DNA of 64,000 nucleotides from Streptomyces sp. WM6386 (GTDB lineage Bacteria; Actinomycetota; Actinomycetes; Streptomycetales; Streptomycetaceae): NCBI RefSeq assembly GCF_000972385.1, contig NZ_JXTE01000004.1, positions 142,484 to 206,483 of the forward strand, read 5' to 3'. This document shows, in pieces, positions 52,838 through 60,929 of the stretch. Each line of letters starts with the position of its first letter. Position 1 is the stretch's first letter. Below the pieces are notes generated by a model. It had not been told where the DNA came from and made no database searches. It saw nothing but the letters and a program-made list of their open reading frames with translations. Position numbers and translations under genes: made by a program.

Positions 52838-53182
52838 ATGTCCGACGCCGCGCTCTGGACCGCCCTCGCCGACCCCCACCGGCGGACCATCGTCGCGCTG
52901 CTCCTGGAGCGGCCGCGGCCTGTCGGGGAGATCGTGGAGGAATGCGGTCTGAGCCAGCCGAGCACCTCGAAGCATCTGAAGGTGCTCAGGGAAGCGGGTC
53001 TGGTCCGGGTCCGGCAGGACGCGCAGCGCCGTGTCTACGCCCTCGACCCGGCCCCGATCGCCGCATTCGACGCCTGGCTGGCCCCCTACCGCAGGCTGTG
53101 GAACAACAGCCTGGACGTACTGGGCCGCCGCCTCGACGAGACCGCGCCGGACGACCCCGAGGAACCCTCTTCGAAGGACTGA
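52838..53182 (+). CDS. ArsR-family regulator
   Basis: A 114-residue winged-helix repressor: LWTALADPHRRTIVALLLERPRPVGEIVEECGLSQPSTSKHLKVLREAGLV is the full ArsR HTH. It has no metal-binding CxC motif in the recognition helix, so it belongs to the ArsR/SRPBCC-pair type rather than to metal sensors. Followed by an SRPBCC gene after six bases; the pair forms an operon under the palindromic promoter. Confidence 0.92.
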   Translation: MSDAALWTALADPHRRTIVALLLERPRPVGEIVEECGLSQPSTSKHLKVLREAGLVRVRQDAQRRVYALDPAPIAAFDAWLAPYRRLWNNSLDVLGRRLDETAPDDPEEPSSKD

Positions 53183-53188
53183 TCCACC

Positions 53189-53701
53189 ATGTCCGCAGAC
53201 CTCACCGGCACCTACCTGACCCTGGACGACGGTCGCCCGGCCGTCCGCTTCAGCCGTACCTACGACCATCCCGTCGAGCGCGTCTGGCAGTTCGTGACCG
53301 ATGCCGACGAACTCGCCCACTGGTTCCCGTCCCGCGCCGAGATCGACCCGCGCCCCGGCGGGGAGATCAGGTTCAGCGGCGACCCGAACATGGCGGACTC
53401 CAAGGGCCGGGTCCTGTCCGTCGACGCGCCCCGGCACCTGTCCTTCGAGTGGGGCGGCGACGAACTCCACTTCGACCTGGAGGCGTTGGACGACAAGCGC
53501 ACCCGCTTCACGCTCACCAACGTGCTGAGCGAGGCGAACACCGCGGCCCGCAACGGCGCCGGCTGGGAGGTCTGCCTGGCCGCCCTGGAGACATACGCCA
53601 ACGGGTCGCCCACCAGGAGTCAGGCCCCCTGGAAGGAGTTCTACGACGGCTACGTGGCCGCCGGTGTCCCCTCCGGCGCCCCCGTCCCGGGCCTCGACTG
53701 A
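53189..53701 (+). CDS. SRPBCC (AHSA1-type) protein
   Basis: A 170-residue START/Bet v1-like protein. FSRTYDHPVERVWQFVTDADELAHWFPSRAEIDPRPGGEIRF is the AHSA1 signature. Such proteins bind hydrophobic ligands and are regularly co-transcribed with a small ArsR regulator. Ligand unknown. It converges with the NHLP export operon, with four bases between stops. Confidence 0.9.
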   Translation: MSADLTGTYLTLDDGRPAVRFSRTYDHPVERVWQFVTDADELAHWFPSRAEIDPRPGGEIRFSGDPNMADSKGRVLSVDAPRHLSFEWGGDELHFDLEALDDKRTRFTLTNVLSEANTAARNGAGWEVCLAALETYANGSPTRSQAPWKEFYDGYVAAGVPSGAPVPGLD

Positions 53702-53705
53702 CCCC

Positions 53706-56522
53706 TCACGCCAGCTGTCGGCGCACCAGCTCGTGCAGTCGCCCGCCCGTGTCCGCGAGCAACTGCGCGGGCGGGCCCTGCTGGGCGACCTTGCCGTCCT
53801 CCATCACGATCACACGGTCGGCGTCCAGCACCGTCGAGAGGCGGTGTGCGATGACGATCCGGGTGGCGTTGAGGGCCTTGGTGGACTCGATCACCCTGCG
53901 CTGTGTCTCGTTGTCGAGGGCGCTGGTCGCCTCGTCGAAGAACAGGATGCGTGGCCGGCGGATCAACGCCTGCGCGATCATGAGCCGTTGGCGCTGGCCG
54001 CCGGAGACCGCACCGCTGCCGGAGACGATCGTGTGGAGCCCCATCGGCATCCGCTTGATGTCCTCCGCGAGCCCGGCCATCTCGGCCGCCACCATGACCT
54101 CCTCCGGCGTGAACGGCTCGGTCCCGCAGATGACGTCCATGATCGAGCCGTTGAACGGCTGGGCGTGCTGAAGTACCACCCCGCACTGCCGGCGCACCGC
54201 CGACTGGTCGAGCGCCGCCAGGTCCTGACCGTCGTACAGCACACTGCCCGAGACCGGTGGATCGAAGCCGATCAGCAGCCTGAGCAGTGTCGACTTGCCG
54301 CAGCCGCTGGGGCCGACCACCGCCACGAACTCGCCGGGGCGTACCTCGAAGGACACGTCGTCCAGCACGAGCGGGCCGTCGTCGGAGTAGCGGAAGGACA
54401 GCCTGCGCGCCTCGATCCCGCCGGACAGCGGGCCCGGCCGGGTGGTCGCCGTGCGCACCTCGGGGGCGGCGTCGAGGACCGGCCTGATCTCCTCGAACAG
54501 CGGCAGCGCGCCCACCGCCGAGACGAAGGAGCCGGTCAGCTGGGTGACGGAGGTCAGCACCATCGTCACCGAGGTGTTGAAGGTGAGGAACGCCGCCGCC
54601 GACATCGAGCCGCGCGCCGGGCCGGCGAGCAGCATGAACATCAGCAGGGTGCAGATGGGCAGATAGACGGCGCCCATCACCGTGGTGAGGTTCTTGATCC
54701 GCCCCACCTTCTGCTGGAGCTCCCGGCTGCGTGCGAACTCCGAGGCCCAGGCCGCGTACGCGTAGTTCTCGGCGGCCGCGACCCGCAGCTTGGGCAGACC
54801 GCGCAGGGTCTGGAAGGCCTGGTTGTTCAGCTTGTTGCCGAGCACCACCAGGCGCCGCTGCCAGCGCACCTGCCACAGCCCGAGCCCCAGGAACACCCCG
54901 GCGATCACCACGAGCATGCCGATCGCCGCCATCGCCATCGGGGCGCTGTACCAGAACAGCAGCCCCAGGTTCATCGCGCCGACGGTCACCGACTGGGCGA
55001 CGACCGGCCCCACGCCCGCCAGCAGCCGGCGGATCGAGCTGATGCCCATCGCCGCGCTCGCCAGCTCACCGGTGGACCGCTCGGTGAAGAACTTCGTCGG
55101 CAGCCGCAGCAGCCGGTCCCAGACCGCCGGTTGGAGGGTTGCCTCGATACGGCCCTCCAGACGCAGGATGGTCAGGTTCTGCAGCAGCATGAACGCCGCC
55201 GCCACGAAACTGCTGATCATTATCGCGAGACAGACCTGCACGATCAGGTTCGTCTGCGCCTTGGGTACGAACTCGCCGAGGATCTTGCCGGTCGCGATCG
55301 GCACGATCGCCCCGATCGCCACCGTGACGAGCCCGCTGAGCAGGAGGTTCGTCAGGTCCCCACCCATGCCCTGCATGCTGAACCGCAGCAGCCTGAGCGG
55401 ACTGAGCCGCCGCTCGGGCAGCGGCCGGTAGAACATGACGGCACGCGGCTCGAACTCCTCCGCGTTGGCCTTCTCGATCGGCGTCTCACGGCCCGTCGCC
55501 GGATGCACCGCCACATAGCCGCCGCGCCGCCACAGCAGCGCGACCGGCGCACCGGACAGCGCGCGATGGCCCACCAGCGGGCCGACGTTGTCCCGCCACC
55601 AGCTGCCGTCCAGACGCACGGCCCGGGCCCGTATGCGGGAGGCGAGCGCGATCTGCTCGACCGGGTCGAGACGATCGCTGCCGGTACCGCTCTGCGCCGG
55701 GTCGGCGAGCGTGATCCCGGCGGCCTGGGCGACCAGCTTGCACGCCGCGTAGGAGGCGTCCGCGTCGGCGGGCGTCGTGCGCTTGCCCGAGGACTTGCCG
55801 ATCGACGCGAGCAGGGTCCGGTCGGCCTGGGCGCGGACCGCCTCACCCGCCTTGATGCCCTCCGCCGTCCGGTTCTCGTGAGTGCGCTCCAGCTGCTCGA
55901 TCCAGCGGTCCAGCGTGGTCAGCAGCCGGTACTGCTGGTCGACCATGCTCTGCCATACCGCCGGGTCCATCAGCAGATCGGCGGCCGCCTCGGCGCCGTA
56001 CAGCGATCCGTACTGCACACTGCCCGGCGGCACCTGCATCCAGAACACGTCGTCGTCGGTGATCTCCGCGGCACGCTCGTTCGCCATCGGAGCCTGGAAG
56101 AGGATCGAGAGGCTGCGGCCGACGCCGAGGGCGAGGGCGTACTCCAGCGGGCTCGAAGTCGGCGGTACGTACTGGGGGTTGCCGTACTCGTCGTAGGACC
56201 AGGTCTGGGTGTTCGCGGGCTGGTACAGCTCCCGCAGTCCGATGCGGTGGACCACGCAGTCCCTGAGCGGGCGGGCGACCAGGGTGTGCTGGGGACCGGG
56301 GCCGGGTCCGAGGATCAGGGAGCCCGCCTCCAGGCGGCCCAGGTGATGCCAGTGGCCCTGCTGTTCGACGTCCACCGCGAACAGGTCCACGGCTCCGGAC
56401 GCGACCAGCCAGAGCACCTGCGGGCCTTCGAGGTCGAGGCGGTTGAGCCCCGAGCAGTCGATGGGGGTGCCCATGGCGCCGAGCGCGGTGAGGACGACGT
56501 CCCCTTCGTGTGCGGTCGTCAT
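53706..56522 (-). CDS. NHLP-type bacteriocin export ABC transporter, permease/ATPase
   Basis: A 938-residue half-transporter of the NHLM/NHLP type without a peptidase. Residues 1-420 form the large soluble N-terminal region seen in this family. Membrane segments lie around 420-690, and the ATPase carries Walker A GPSGCGKST, signature VSGGQRQR and Walker B ILFFDEATSALD. ATG 56522 overlaps the stop of the peptidase-containing transporter (GTG/ATG junction at 56522-56524). It likely pairs with that protein for export of the GG-leader peptide encoded upstream. Confidence 0.92.
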   Translation of the reverse strand: MTTAHEGDVVLTALGAMGTPIDCSGLNRLDLEGPQVLWLVASGAVDLFAVDVEQQGHWHHLGRLEAGSLILGPGPGPQHTLVARPLRDCVVHRIGLRELYQPANTQTWSYDEYGNPQYVPPTSSPLEYALALGVGRSLSILFQAPMANERAAEITDDDVFWMQVPPGSVQYGSLYGAEAAADLLMDPAVWQSMVDQQYRLLTTLDRWIEQLERTHENRTAEGIKAGEAVRAQADRTLLASIGKSSGKRTTPADADASYAACKLVAQAAGITLADPAQSGTGSDRLDPVEQIALASRIRARAVRLDGSWWRDNVGPLVGHRALSGAPVALLWRRGGYVAVHPATGRETPIEKANAEEFEPRAVMFYRPLPERRLSPLRLLRFSMQGMGGDLTNLLLSGLVTVAIGAIVPIATGKILGEFVPKAQTNLIVQVCLAIMISSFVAAAFMLLQNLTILRLEGRIEATLQPAVWDRLLRLPTKFFTERSTGELASAAMGISSIRRLLAGVGPVVAQSVTVGAMNLGLLFWYSAPMAMAAIGMLVVIAGVFLGLGLWQVRWQRRLVVLGNKLNNQAFQTLRGLPKLRVAAAENYAYAAWASEFARSRELQQKVGRIKNLTTVMGAVYLPICTLLMFMLLAGPARGSMSAAAFLTFNTSVTMVLTSVTQLTGSFVSAVGALPLFEEIRPVLDAAPEVRTATTRPGPLSGGIEARRLSFRYSDDGPLVLDDVSFEVRPGEFVAVVGPSGCGKSTLLRLLIGFDPPVSGSVLYDGQDLAALDQSAVRRQCGVVLQHAQPFNGSIMDVICGTEPFTPEEVMVAAEMAGLAEDIKRMPMGLHTIVSGSGAVSGGQRQRLMIAQALIRRPRILFFDEATSALDNETQRRVIESTKALNATRIVIAHRLSTVLDADRVIVMEDGKVAQQGPPAQLLADTGGRLHELVRRQLA

Positions 56523-56523
56523 C

Positions 56524-58746
56524 TCAACGCTCCCTGACCAGCGCCGCGTACGCACCGCCGTGCGCCACCAGCTCCTCGTGCCGCCCGCGTTCCACGATCG
56601 TGCCGTGCTGGAGAACGACGATCTCGTCGCTGTCGCGCACGGTGCTGAGCCGGTGTGCGATCACCACACACGCACAGCCGCGCCTGCGGAGGTTGTCCAT
56701 CACGATCTGCTCGGTCTCCGCGTCCAGCGCGCTCGTCACCTCGTCCAGCACCAGGATGCTGGGGCGGCGGACCAACGCCCGGGCGATCTCCAGGCGTTGG
56801 CGCTGGCCACCGGAGAAGTTGCGGCCGTCCTGCTCGACCCGGCTCTGGATGCCGCCGGGGCGGCGCATCACCACGTCGTACAGCGCCGCGTCCCGCAGCG
56901 CGTCCACCACCGCCTCGTCCGGGATCGACGGGTCCCACAGCGCCACGTTGTCGCGGATCGAACCCTCGAAGAGGAAGACGTCCTGGTCGACGAAGGAGAC
57001 GGAGGAGGCGAGCGCCCCGCGCGGGATGTCCTCCAGGCGCTGTCCGTCGATGCGGATGACACCCTCCCAGGCCGTGTACAGACCCGAGATCAGCCGGGAG
57101 ACCGTGGACTTGCCGCTGCCCGAACCGCCGACGAGGGCCACCTGCTGGCCCGGCCCCACGGTCAGGTCGAAGCCGGTCAGCAGGGGCTTGTCGAGCGGGT
57201 TGTAGCCGAAGGTGATGTTCTGCAGCTCGACATGGCCGTGCAGACGGCGCGTGGAGTCGCCGGCGCCGGGGCGGCCGTAGAGCGGGTCCGCCTGGAAGTT
57301 CTCCACGTCCTTGAGGCGGGCCACGTCCGCCGCGAAGTCCTGGATGCGCCCGGCGACTCCGTTGAGCCGGGTGATCGGGGCGGTGAAGCGGGTGACCAGG
57401 GCCTGGAACGCCACCAGCAGACCGACCGAGATGCCGCCCTCCACCGCGCGCATGCCGCCGATCCACAGGATCAGCGCGCTGTTCAGCGAGGCCAGCGTCG
57501 GGGCGACCACGCCCAGCCAGGCACTCGGCACGCCGAGCCGCTGCTGCTCCTCCAGCGTGGTGGCGTGCTGTCCCGCCCACTTGCGGAAGTAGCCGTCCTC
57601 GCCGCCCGTCGCCTTCATCGTCTCGATCAACTGGAGGCCGGTGTAGGCGGTGTTGGTGAGCCGGGCGCTGTCCGCGCGGAGTTTCGCCGTACGGGTGGCG
57701 CGCAGGCGGATGACGACCCGCATGGCCACGATGTTGAACAGGGCTACGCCGATGCCGACGAACGTGAGCTGCGGATCGTAGGTGTAGAGCAGCAAGGCGT
57801 AGAGCACGACCACCACCGCGTCCACGCCCGCCGCAGCGAGATCGCGGGCCAGCGTCTCGGCCACGGCGTCGTTGGACTGGAGGCGCTGCACCAGGTCGGC
57901 CGGGCTGCGCTGGGAGAAGAAGGTCACCGGCAGGCGCAGCAGATGGCGCAGGAAGCGGGCGCTGGAGAGCGTGGAGGAGATGATGCGGCCGCGCAGCAGG
58001 TTCGCCTGTTGCAGCCAGGTGAGGACCAGAGTGAGCAGGACACAGGTCCCCATCGACGCGAACAGCACGCCGAGCAGGGAGGTCTGCCCCCCGATCAGGA
58101 ACATGTCGATATAGGTACGGCTCAGCGCGGGCACCGCCGCGCCGACCAGCACCAGGAGCAGGCTCGCCAGCACCGCGGCGGGCATCGTGCCCGCGGTGCC
58201 GCGCAGCCGGGCCGGCATCGCGCCGAGCACCCCCGGTTTGCGCCCGCCCTTGGTGAAGCCGTCGCCCGGCTCCATCACCAGGACGACACCGGTGAAGCTG
58301 GAGTCGAAGTCCTCCATGGGCACGAACCGGCGGCCCTTGCCGGGGTCGTTGATGAACACCCCGCGGCGGCCGAAGCGGCGGCCCATGCCGTCGTAGACGA
58401 CGTAGTGGTTGAACTCCCAGAACAGCACGGCCGGCGTCCTCACCCCGGCGAGGGCGGCCGTGTCCATCTGCATGCCCTTGGCGGTCAGACCGTAACTGCG
58501 GGCCGCTTTGAGGAGGTTGCTCGCGCGGGAGCCGTCGCGCGAGACACCGCACGCGATGCGCAGCTCCTCCAGCGGGACGTGCTTGCCGAAGTGGCCCAGC
58601 ACCATCGCCAGCGAGGCGGCACCGCACTCCACGGCCTCCATCTGGAGGACGGTGGGCGTACGGACGGTCTTCGCCCTGCCCTTGGGGACGGGCCGCTTGG
58701 GCGGGGTGGCGCGGCGTCTGCTGCGGGTGTCCTGTGCGGTGCTCAC
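56524..58746 (-). CDS. NHLP-type ABC transporter with C39 leader peptidase
   Basis: A 740-residue transporter. N-terminal C39 peptidase domain: Gln35, Cys41 (QMEAVECGAASLAMVLG), His114 (FNHYVVYDG) and Asp134 (FINDPGKG), which cuts after double glycine. A six-helix membrane domain (about 190-450) and an ATPase (Walker A GGSGSGKST, signature FSGGQRQR, Walker B LVLDEVTSALD) follow. GTG 58746 overlaps the stop of the HlyD-like gene as GTGA. It processes and exports the precursor encoded at 59666-59881. Confidence 0.93.
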   Translation of the reverse strand: MSTAQDTRSRRRATPPKRPVPKGRAKTVRTPTVLQMEAVECGAASLAMVLGHFGKHVPLEELRIACGVSRDGSRASNLLKAARSYGLTAKGMQMDTAALAGVRTPAVLFWEFNHYVVYDGMGRRFGRRGVFINDPGKGRRFVPMEDFDSSFTGVVLVMEPGDGFTKGGRKPGVLGAMPARLRGTAGTMPAAVLASLLLVLVGAAVPALSRTYIDMFLIGGQTSLLGVLFASMGTCVLLTLVLTWLQQANLLRGRIISSTLSSARFLRHLLRLPVTFFSQRSPADLVQRLQSNDAVAETLARDLAAAGVDAVVVVLYALLLYTYDPQLTFVGIGVALFNIVAMRVVIRLRATRTAKLRADSARLTNTAYTGLQLIETMKATGGEDGYFRKWAGQHATTLEEQQRLGVPSAWLGVVAPTLASLNSALILWIGGMRAVEGGISVGLLVAFQALVTRFTAPITRLNGVAGRIQDFAADVARLKDVENFQADPLYGRPGAGDSTRRLHGHVELQNITFGYNPLDKPLLTGFDLTVGPGQQVALVGGSGSGKSTVSRLISGLYTAWEGVIRIDGQRLEDIPRGALASSVSFVDQDVFLFEGSIRDNVALWDPSIPDEAVVDALRDAALYDVVMRRPGGIQSRVEQDGRNFSGGQRQRLEIARALVRRPSILVLDEVTSALDAETEQIVMDNLRRRGCACVVIAHRLSTVRDSDEIVVLQHGTIVERGRHEELVAHGGAYAALVRER

Positions 58747-59549
58747 GGCAGCAGCCAATCGACGGGGCGCTGGTCGGCCAGCCGGATCGAACCCGTGGCC
58801 ACGGTCATGGAGGTCAGGGTGAAGGGCGGCCCGTCCTTGGAGGACCACTTGTAGCCGCTCTTCGTGCCGGACGCCTTGTCCAGCTTCACCAGGACGGCCA
58901 CCGGCCTGCCGTCCTTGCTGAACTGCTCGCCGAGCTGACTGTCCCCGAGGAACGCGGAGATCTGCTGCGCGGACTGCGCCGAGCGCTCCACCGACTTCAC
59001 ATGGCCGCGCAGCACGCCGTACTCCTGGGTGGGCACCGAGGAGACGGTGAGGTCCACGGCGGCGTGCGCGGGGATGGAGGCCGCGTTCTCGGCGGGCACG
59101 TACACGGTGGCGTACAGGGGGTCCTTGGTGTGCGCGACCTTTTCCACGGCGGCGACGTTCGCCCCGGTCTGGATGATCTGCCCGATGGTCGCGGCCAGCG
59201 CGGTGACCCGCCCCGCGGCGACCGAGCGGACGACGGTATCGCCCTGGGACGTACGGACCTTCAGTACGGGAGAGTTGGCGGGCAGTTGCTCGCCTTCCTC
59301 GGCGAGGACCGCGGTGACCTGGCCCGCGACGGGGCTCTGCAGGATGTAACTGCCCTGACCGTGGGTGAGGATCGCGGACGCGCTCACGGTGGAGGCGACC
59401 GAACCGGTCACCGCCCACACGGACGCGGCGGCCATGACGACCACGGTCACGGAGAGCGCGAGCCAGCCCTGGGGGCGGGCGAAACGCACCGGAAGGTCGA
59501 GCTCCTCCGGTGACTGGAGCTTGGCGAGGGCCTGTTGGCGGAACTGCAC
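58743..59549 (-). CDS. HlyD-family adaptor of the NHLP export system
   Basis: About 268 residues. One membrane helix near 30-48 (WLALSVTVVVMAAASVWAVTG), then biotinyl-lipoyl-like halves SYILQSPVAGQVTAVLAEEGEQL and VVRSVAAGRVTALAATIGQII, typical of NHLM secretion HlyD-like proteins. GTG 59549 is chosen because AGGGAAAG stands five bases before it; GTG 59564 lacks such a site. It follows the precursor gene beyond a strong hairpin and is coupled to the peptidase-transporter. Confidence 0.87.
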   Translation of the reverse strand: MQFRQQALAKLQSPEELDLPVRFARPQGWLALSVTVVVMAAASVWAVTGSVASTVSASAILTHGQGSYILQSPVAGQVTAVLAEEGEQLPANSPVLKVRTSQGDTVVRSVAAGRVTALAATIGQIIQTGANVAAVEKVAHTKDPLYATVYVPAENAASIPAHAAVDLTVSSVPTQEYGVLRGHVKSVERSAQSAQQISAFLGDSQLGEQFSKDGRPVAVLVKLDKASGTKSGYKWSSKDGPPFTLTSMTVATGSIRLADQRPVDWLLP

Positions 59550-59612
59550 GGAACTTTCCCTCACCTGAAAACGACAGTGGACCGGCCCTGGGAGCCGGTT
59601 GCTTTATCGCAT

Positions 59613-59653
59613 CCGAGAGTCCCGGAGCCGGGAAACGGCTCCGGGACTCTCGG
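59613..59653 (-). terminator. Strong hairpin between precursor and export genes
   Basis: CCGAGAGTCCCGGAGCCG (59613-59630) and CGGCTCCGGGACTCTCGG (59636-59653) form a perfect 18-bp stem with a 5-base loop, 12 bases after the precursor stop. It probably ends most transcripts, giving more precursor than transporter, or protects the precursor mRNA 3' end. Confidence 0.88.
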
Positions 59654-59665
59654 CACAAGGCGCGA

Positions 59666-59881
59666 TCAGAGACCGGCGACCAGGTTCGTGACCGGGGCCA
59701 CGGAGAGGCCGGTGACACCCTCGACGGTGCCGACGGCCGTGTCGACCAGGCCGGAAACCGGGGCGATGCCGTCCACCAGGCCGGTGACGGTGCCCAGGGC
59801 GTTCAGCTGCAGGCCGCCGGAGACGTTGTCGAGCTCGGCGTCGGAGATCTCGACGGTCTCAACCTGGGGGGTGGAGTTCAT
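59666..59881 (-). CDS. GG-leader precursor peptide, cysteine-free core
   Basis: A 71-residue precursor. Leader 1-23 has VEISDAELDNVSGG (residues 10-23), the nitrile-hydratase-leader/lactococcin-type ending in Gly-Gly for C39 cleavage. The predicted core (24-71, 48 residues) is Gly/Val/Leu/Thr-rich with only three Asp/Glu and no Cys, Lys, Arg or His. It holds two near-repeats, 30-50 and 51-71, each starting Gly-Thr-Val and containing an Ala-Pro-Val. Because no Cys exists, lanthionine rings cannot form, although related Streptomyces peptides are sometimes labelled type A2 lantipeptide. ATG 59881 has GAAGGGAAG seven bases upstream. Confidence 0.9.
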   Translation of the reverse strand: MNSTPQVETVEISDAELDNVSGGLQLNALGTVTGLVDGIAPVSGLVDTAVGTVEGVTGLSVAPVTNLVAGL

Positions 59882-60326
59882 GATGGAACTTCCCTTCATA
59901 TGGATATTCACAAGGGGGAGCGGTGACCCCTCTGGGGACGGCCGCGACCGCAGGCGCCAAGCGCCCGTTTCCGAAGCCCTGTGCGGCTCCTGCGGTGCGA
60001 TGGATCAAAGCACGCGGCGGCCGTGCCCTTCCAATCAACCAATGGCCTCACCAGGCAACTTGAGCCCCACAAGCACCGAACCGTGCAGGAGTGCGCACGT
60101 CTCGGTGGCGACTTCTTCACACCTGGCGCGTGTTCCGTTCATACGAGCCCTTGCGGCCCGGGAAGCGAATGCGACACTCCCGCCCCAATGACGTACGAGG
60201 CGGTGCGGCCATGTGCAGAACCACCGCGCCCGGTGACTTCGTTGAGTATGGGATGTGCAGATTCCCTGAAGCCAGGATTCGGCACGGAGTTCGGAACGGA
60301 CCGTTGTCGACCGGTCGCGGACCGTG
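59882..60326 (-). other. Gene-free stretch upstream of precursor
   Basis: About 445 bases. No convincing gene: the open frames on both strands lack ribosome sites and family-like content. A small hairpin GGCGC-CAA-GCGCC is near 59953-59966 in the presumed leader. A promoter for the precursor must be here, but I cannot place it; TTGATT near 60036-60041 (minus strand) is a weak -35 candidate. Confidence 0.4.
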
Positions 60327-60740
60327 TCAGCCCAGTAGTGCGTACACCGTGCTCGCACGGGCCGCGAGTTCGCCCGACTCCGCGTCGGTCATCGTGATGT
60401 CGGCGAACGCCATACGCCGGCCCAGCTTGGTGACGACCGCCTCGATCAGGACATCCGAACCGGCCACCGCACGCTGGAACGACGTCGACTGCTGCACCGT
60501 CGTCATCGGTCCGTAGGCGCCGCGCGCCCCCGAGACGGCGATCACCATGGCCGTGTCGGCGGCGGCCATCAAGGCCTGTCCCGACAGTGCCCCGCCCTCC
60601 CGCGACAGACGGTCCGACCAGGGCAGACGCAGGGTGGCGCGGCGGTCGTCCAGGGCCTCGACCGACAGGCCCAGTTCAAGGACCCAGGGGGCGAAGTTGT
60701 CGGCGAGGATCTTGTCGGCTTCGGCGGTGGTCATCGTCAT
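60327..60740 (-). CDS. PaaI-family (hotdog) thioesterase
   Basis: A 137-residue hotdog protein. LPWSDRLSREGGALSGQALMAAADTAMVIAVSGARG carries the long helix and the GG/S pattern of PaaI thioesterases, and the end ADITMTDAESGELAARASTVYALLG fits as well. Start ATG 60740 (or 60734) is set by the family N-terminus; upstream in-frame sequence to 60938 is not conserved-looking. It would hydrolyse an acyl-CoA, substrate unknown. Divergent from the protease gene. Confidence 0.85.
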   Translation of the reverse strand: MTMTTAEADKILADNFAPWVLELGLSVEALDDRRATLRLPWSDRLSREGGALSGQALMAAADTAMVIAVSGARGAYGPMTTVQQSTSFQRAVAGSDVLIEAVVTKLGRRMAFADITMTDAESGELAARASTVYALLG

Positions 60741-60929
60741 ATGGGGGATTGTTCCCGCTCCCGGCCCGTCGGACGCGGACCCTGGCCGATTCGCGATTGC
60801 GTAAAGAGATTGCCTGCAAACGGAATTGAACGCCCCACGTGACTCCTGCGTACCCACTGCCATCCAGGCGCCCCGACAAGCCGCCGACGACCGGCGGCAC
60901 TGACCCCGTCCTTCAGGAGGTCGAGTAGT

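Noticed and set aside
53664..56537. 957-codon plus-strand frame opposite the NHLP transporter
   Set aside because: Arg/His/Gln-rich antisense shadow with no recognisable domain.
59666..59881. Precursor as a lanthipeptide
   Set aside because: The core has no Cys and no lanthionine synthetase is nearby, so rings cannot form.
59908..60120. Possible second small peptide upstream of the precursor (70 codons, minus strand)
   Set aside because: No double-glycine leader, no ribosome site, and Arg-rich random composition.
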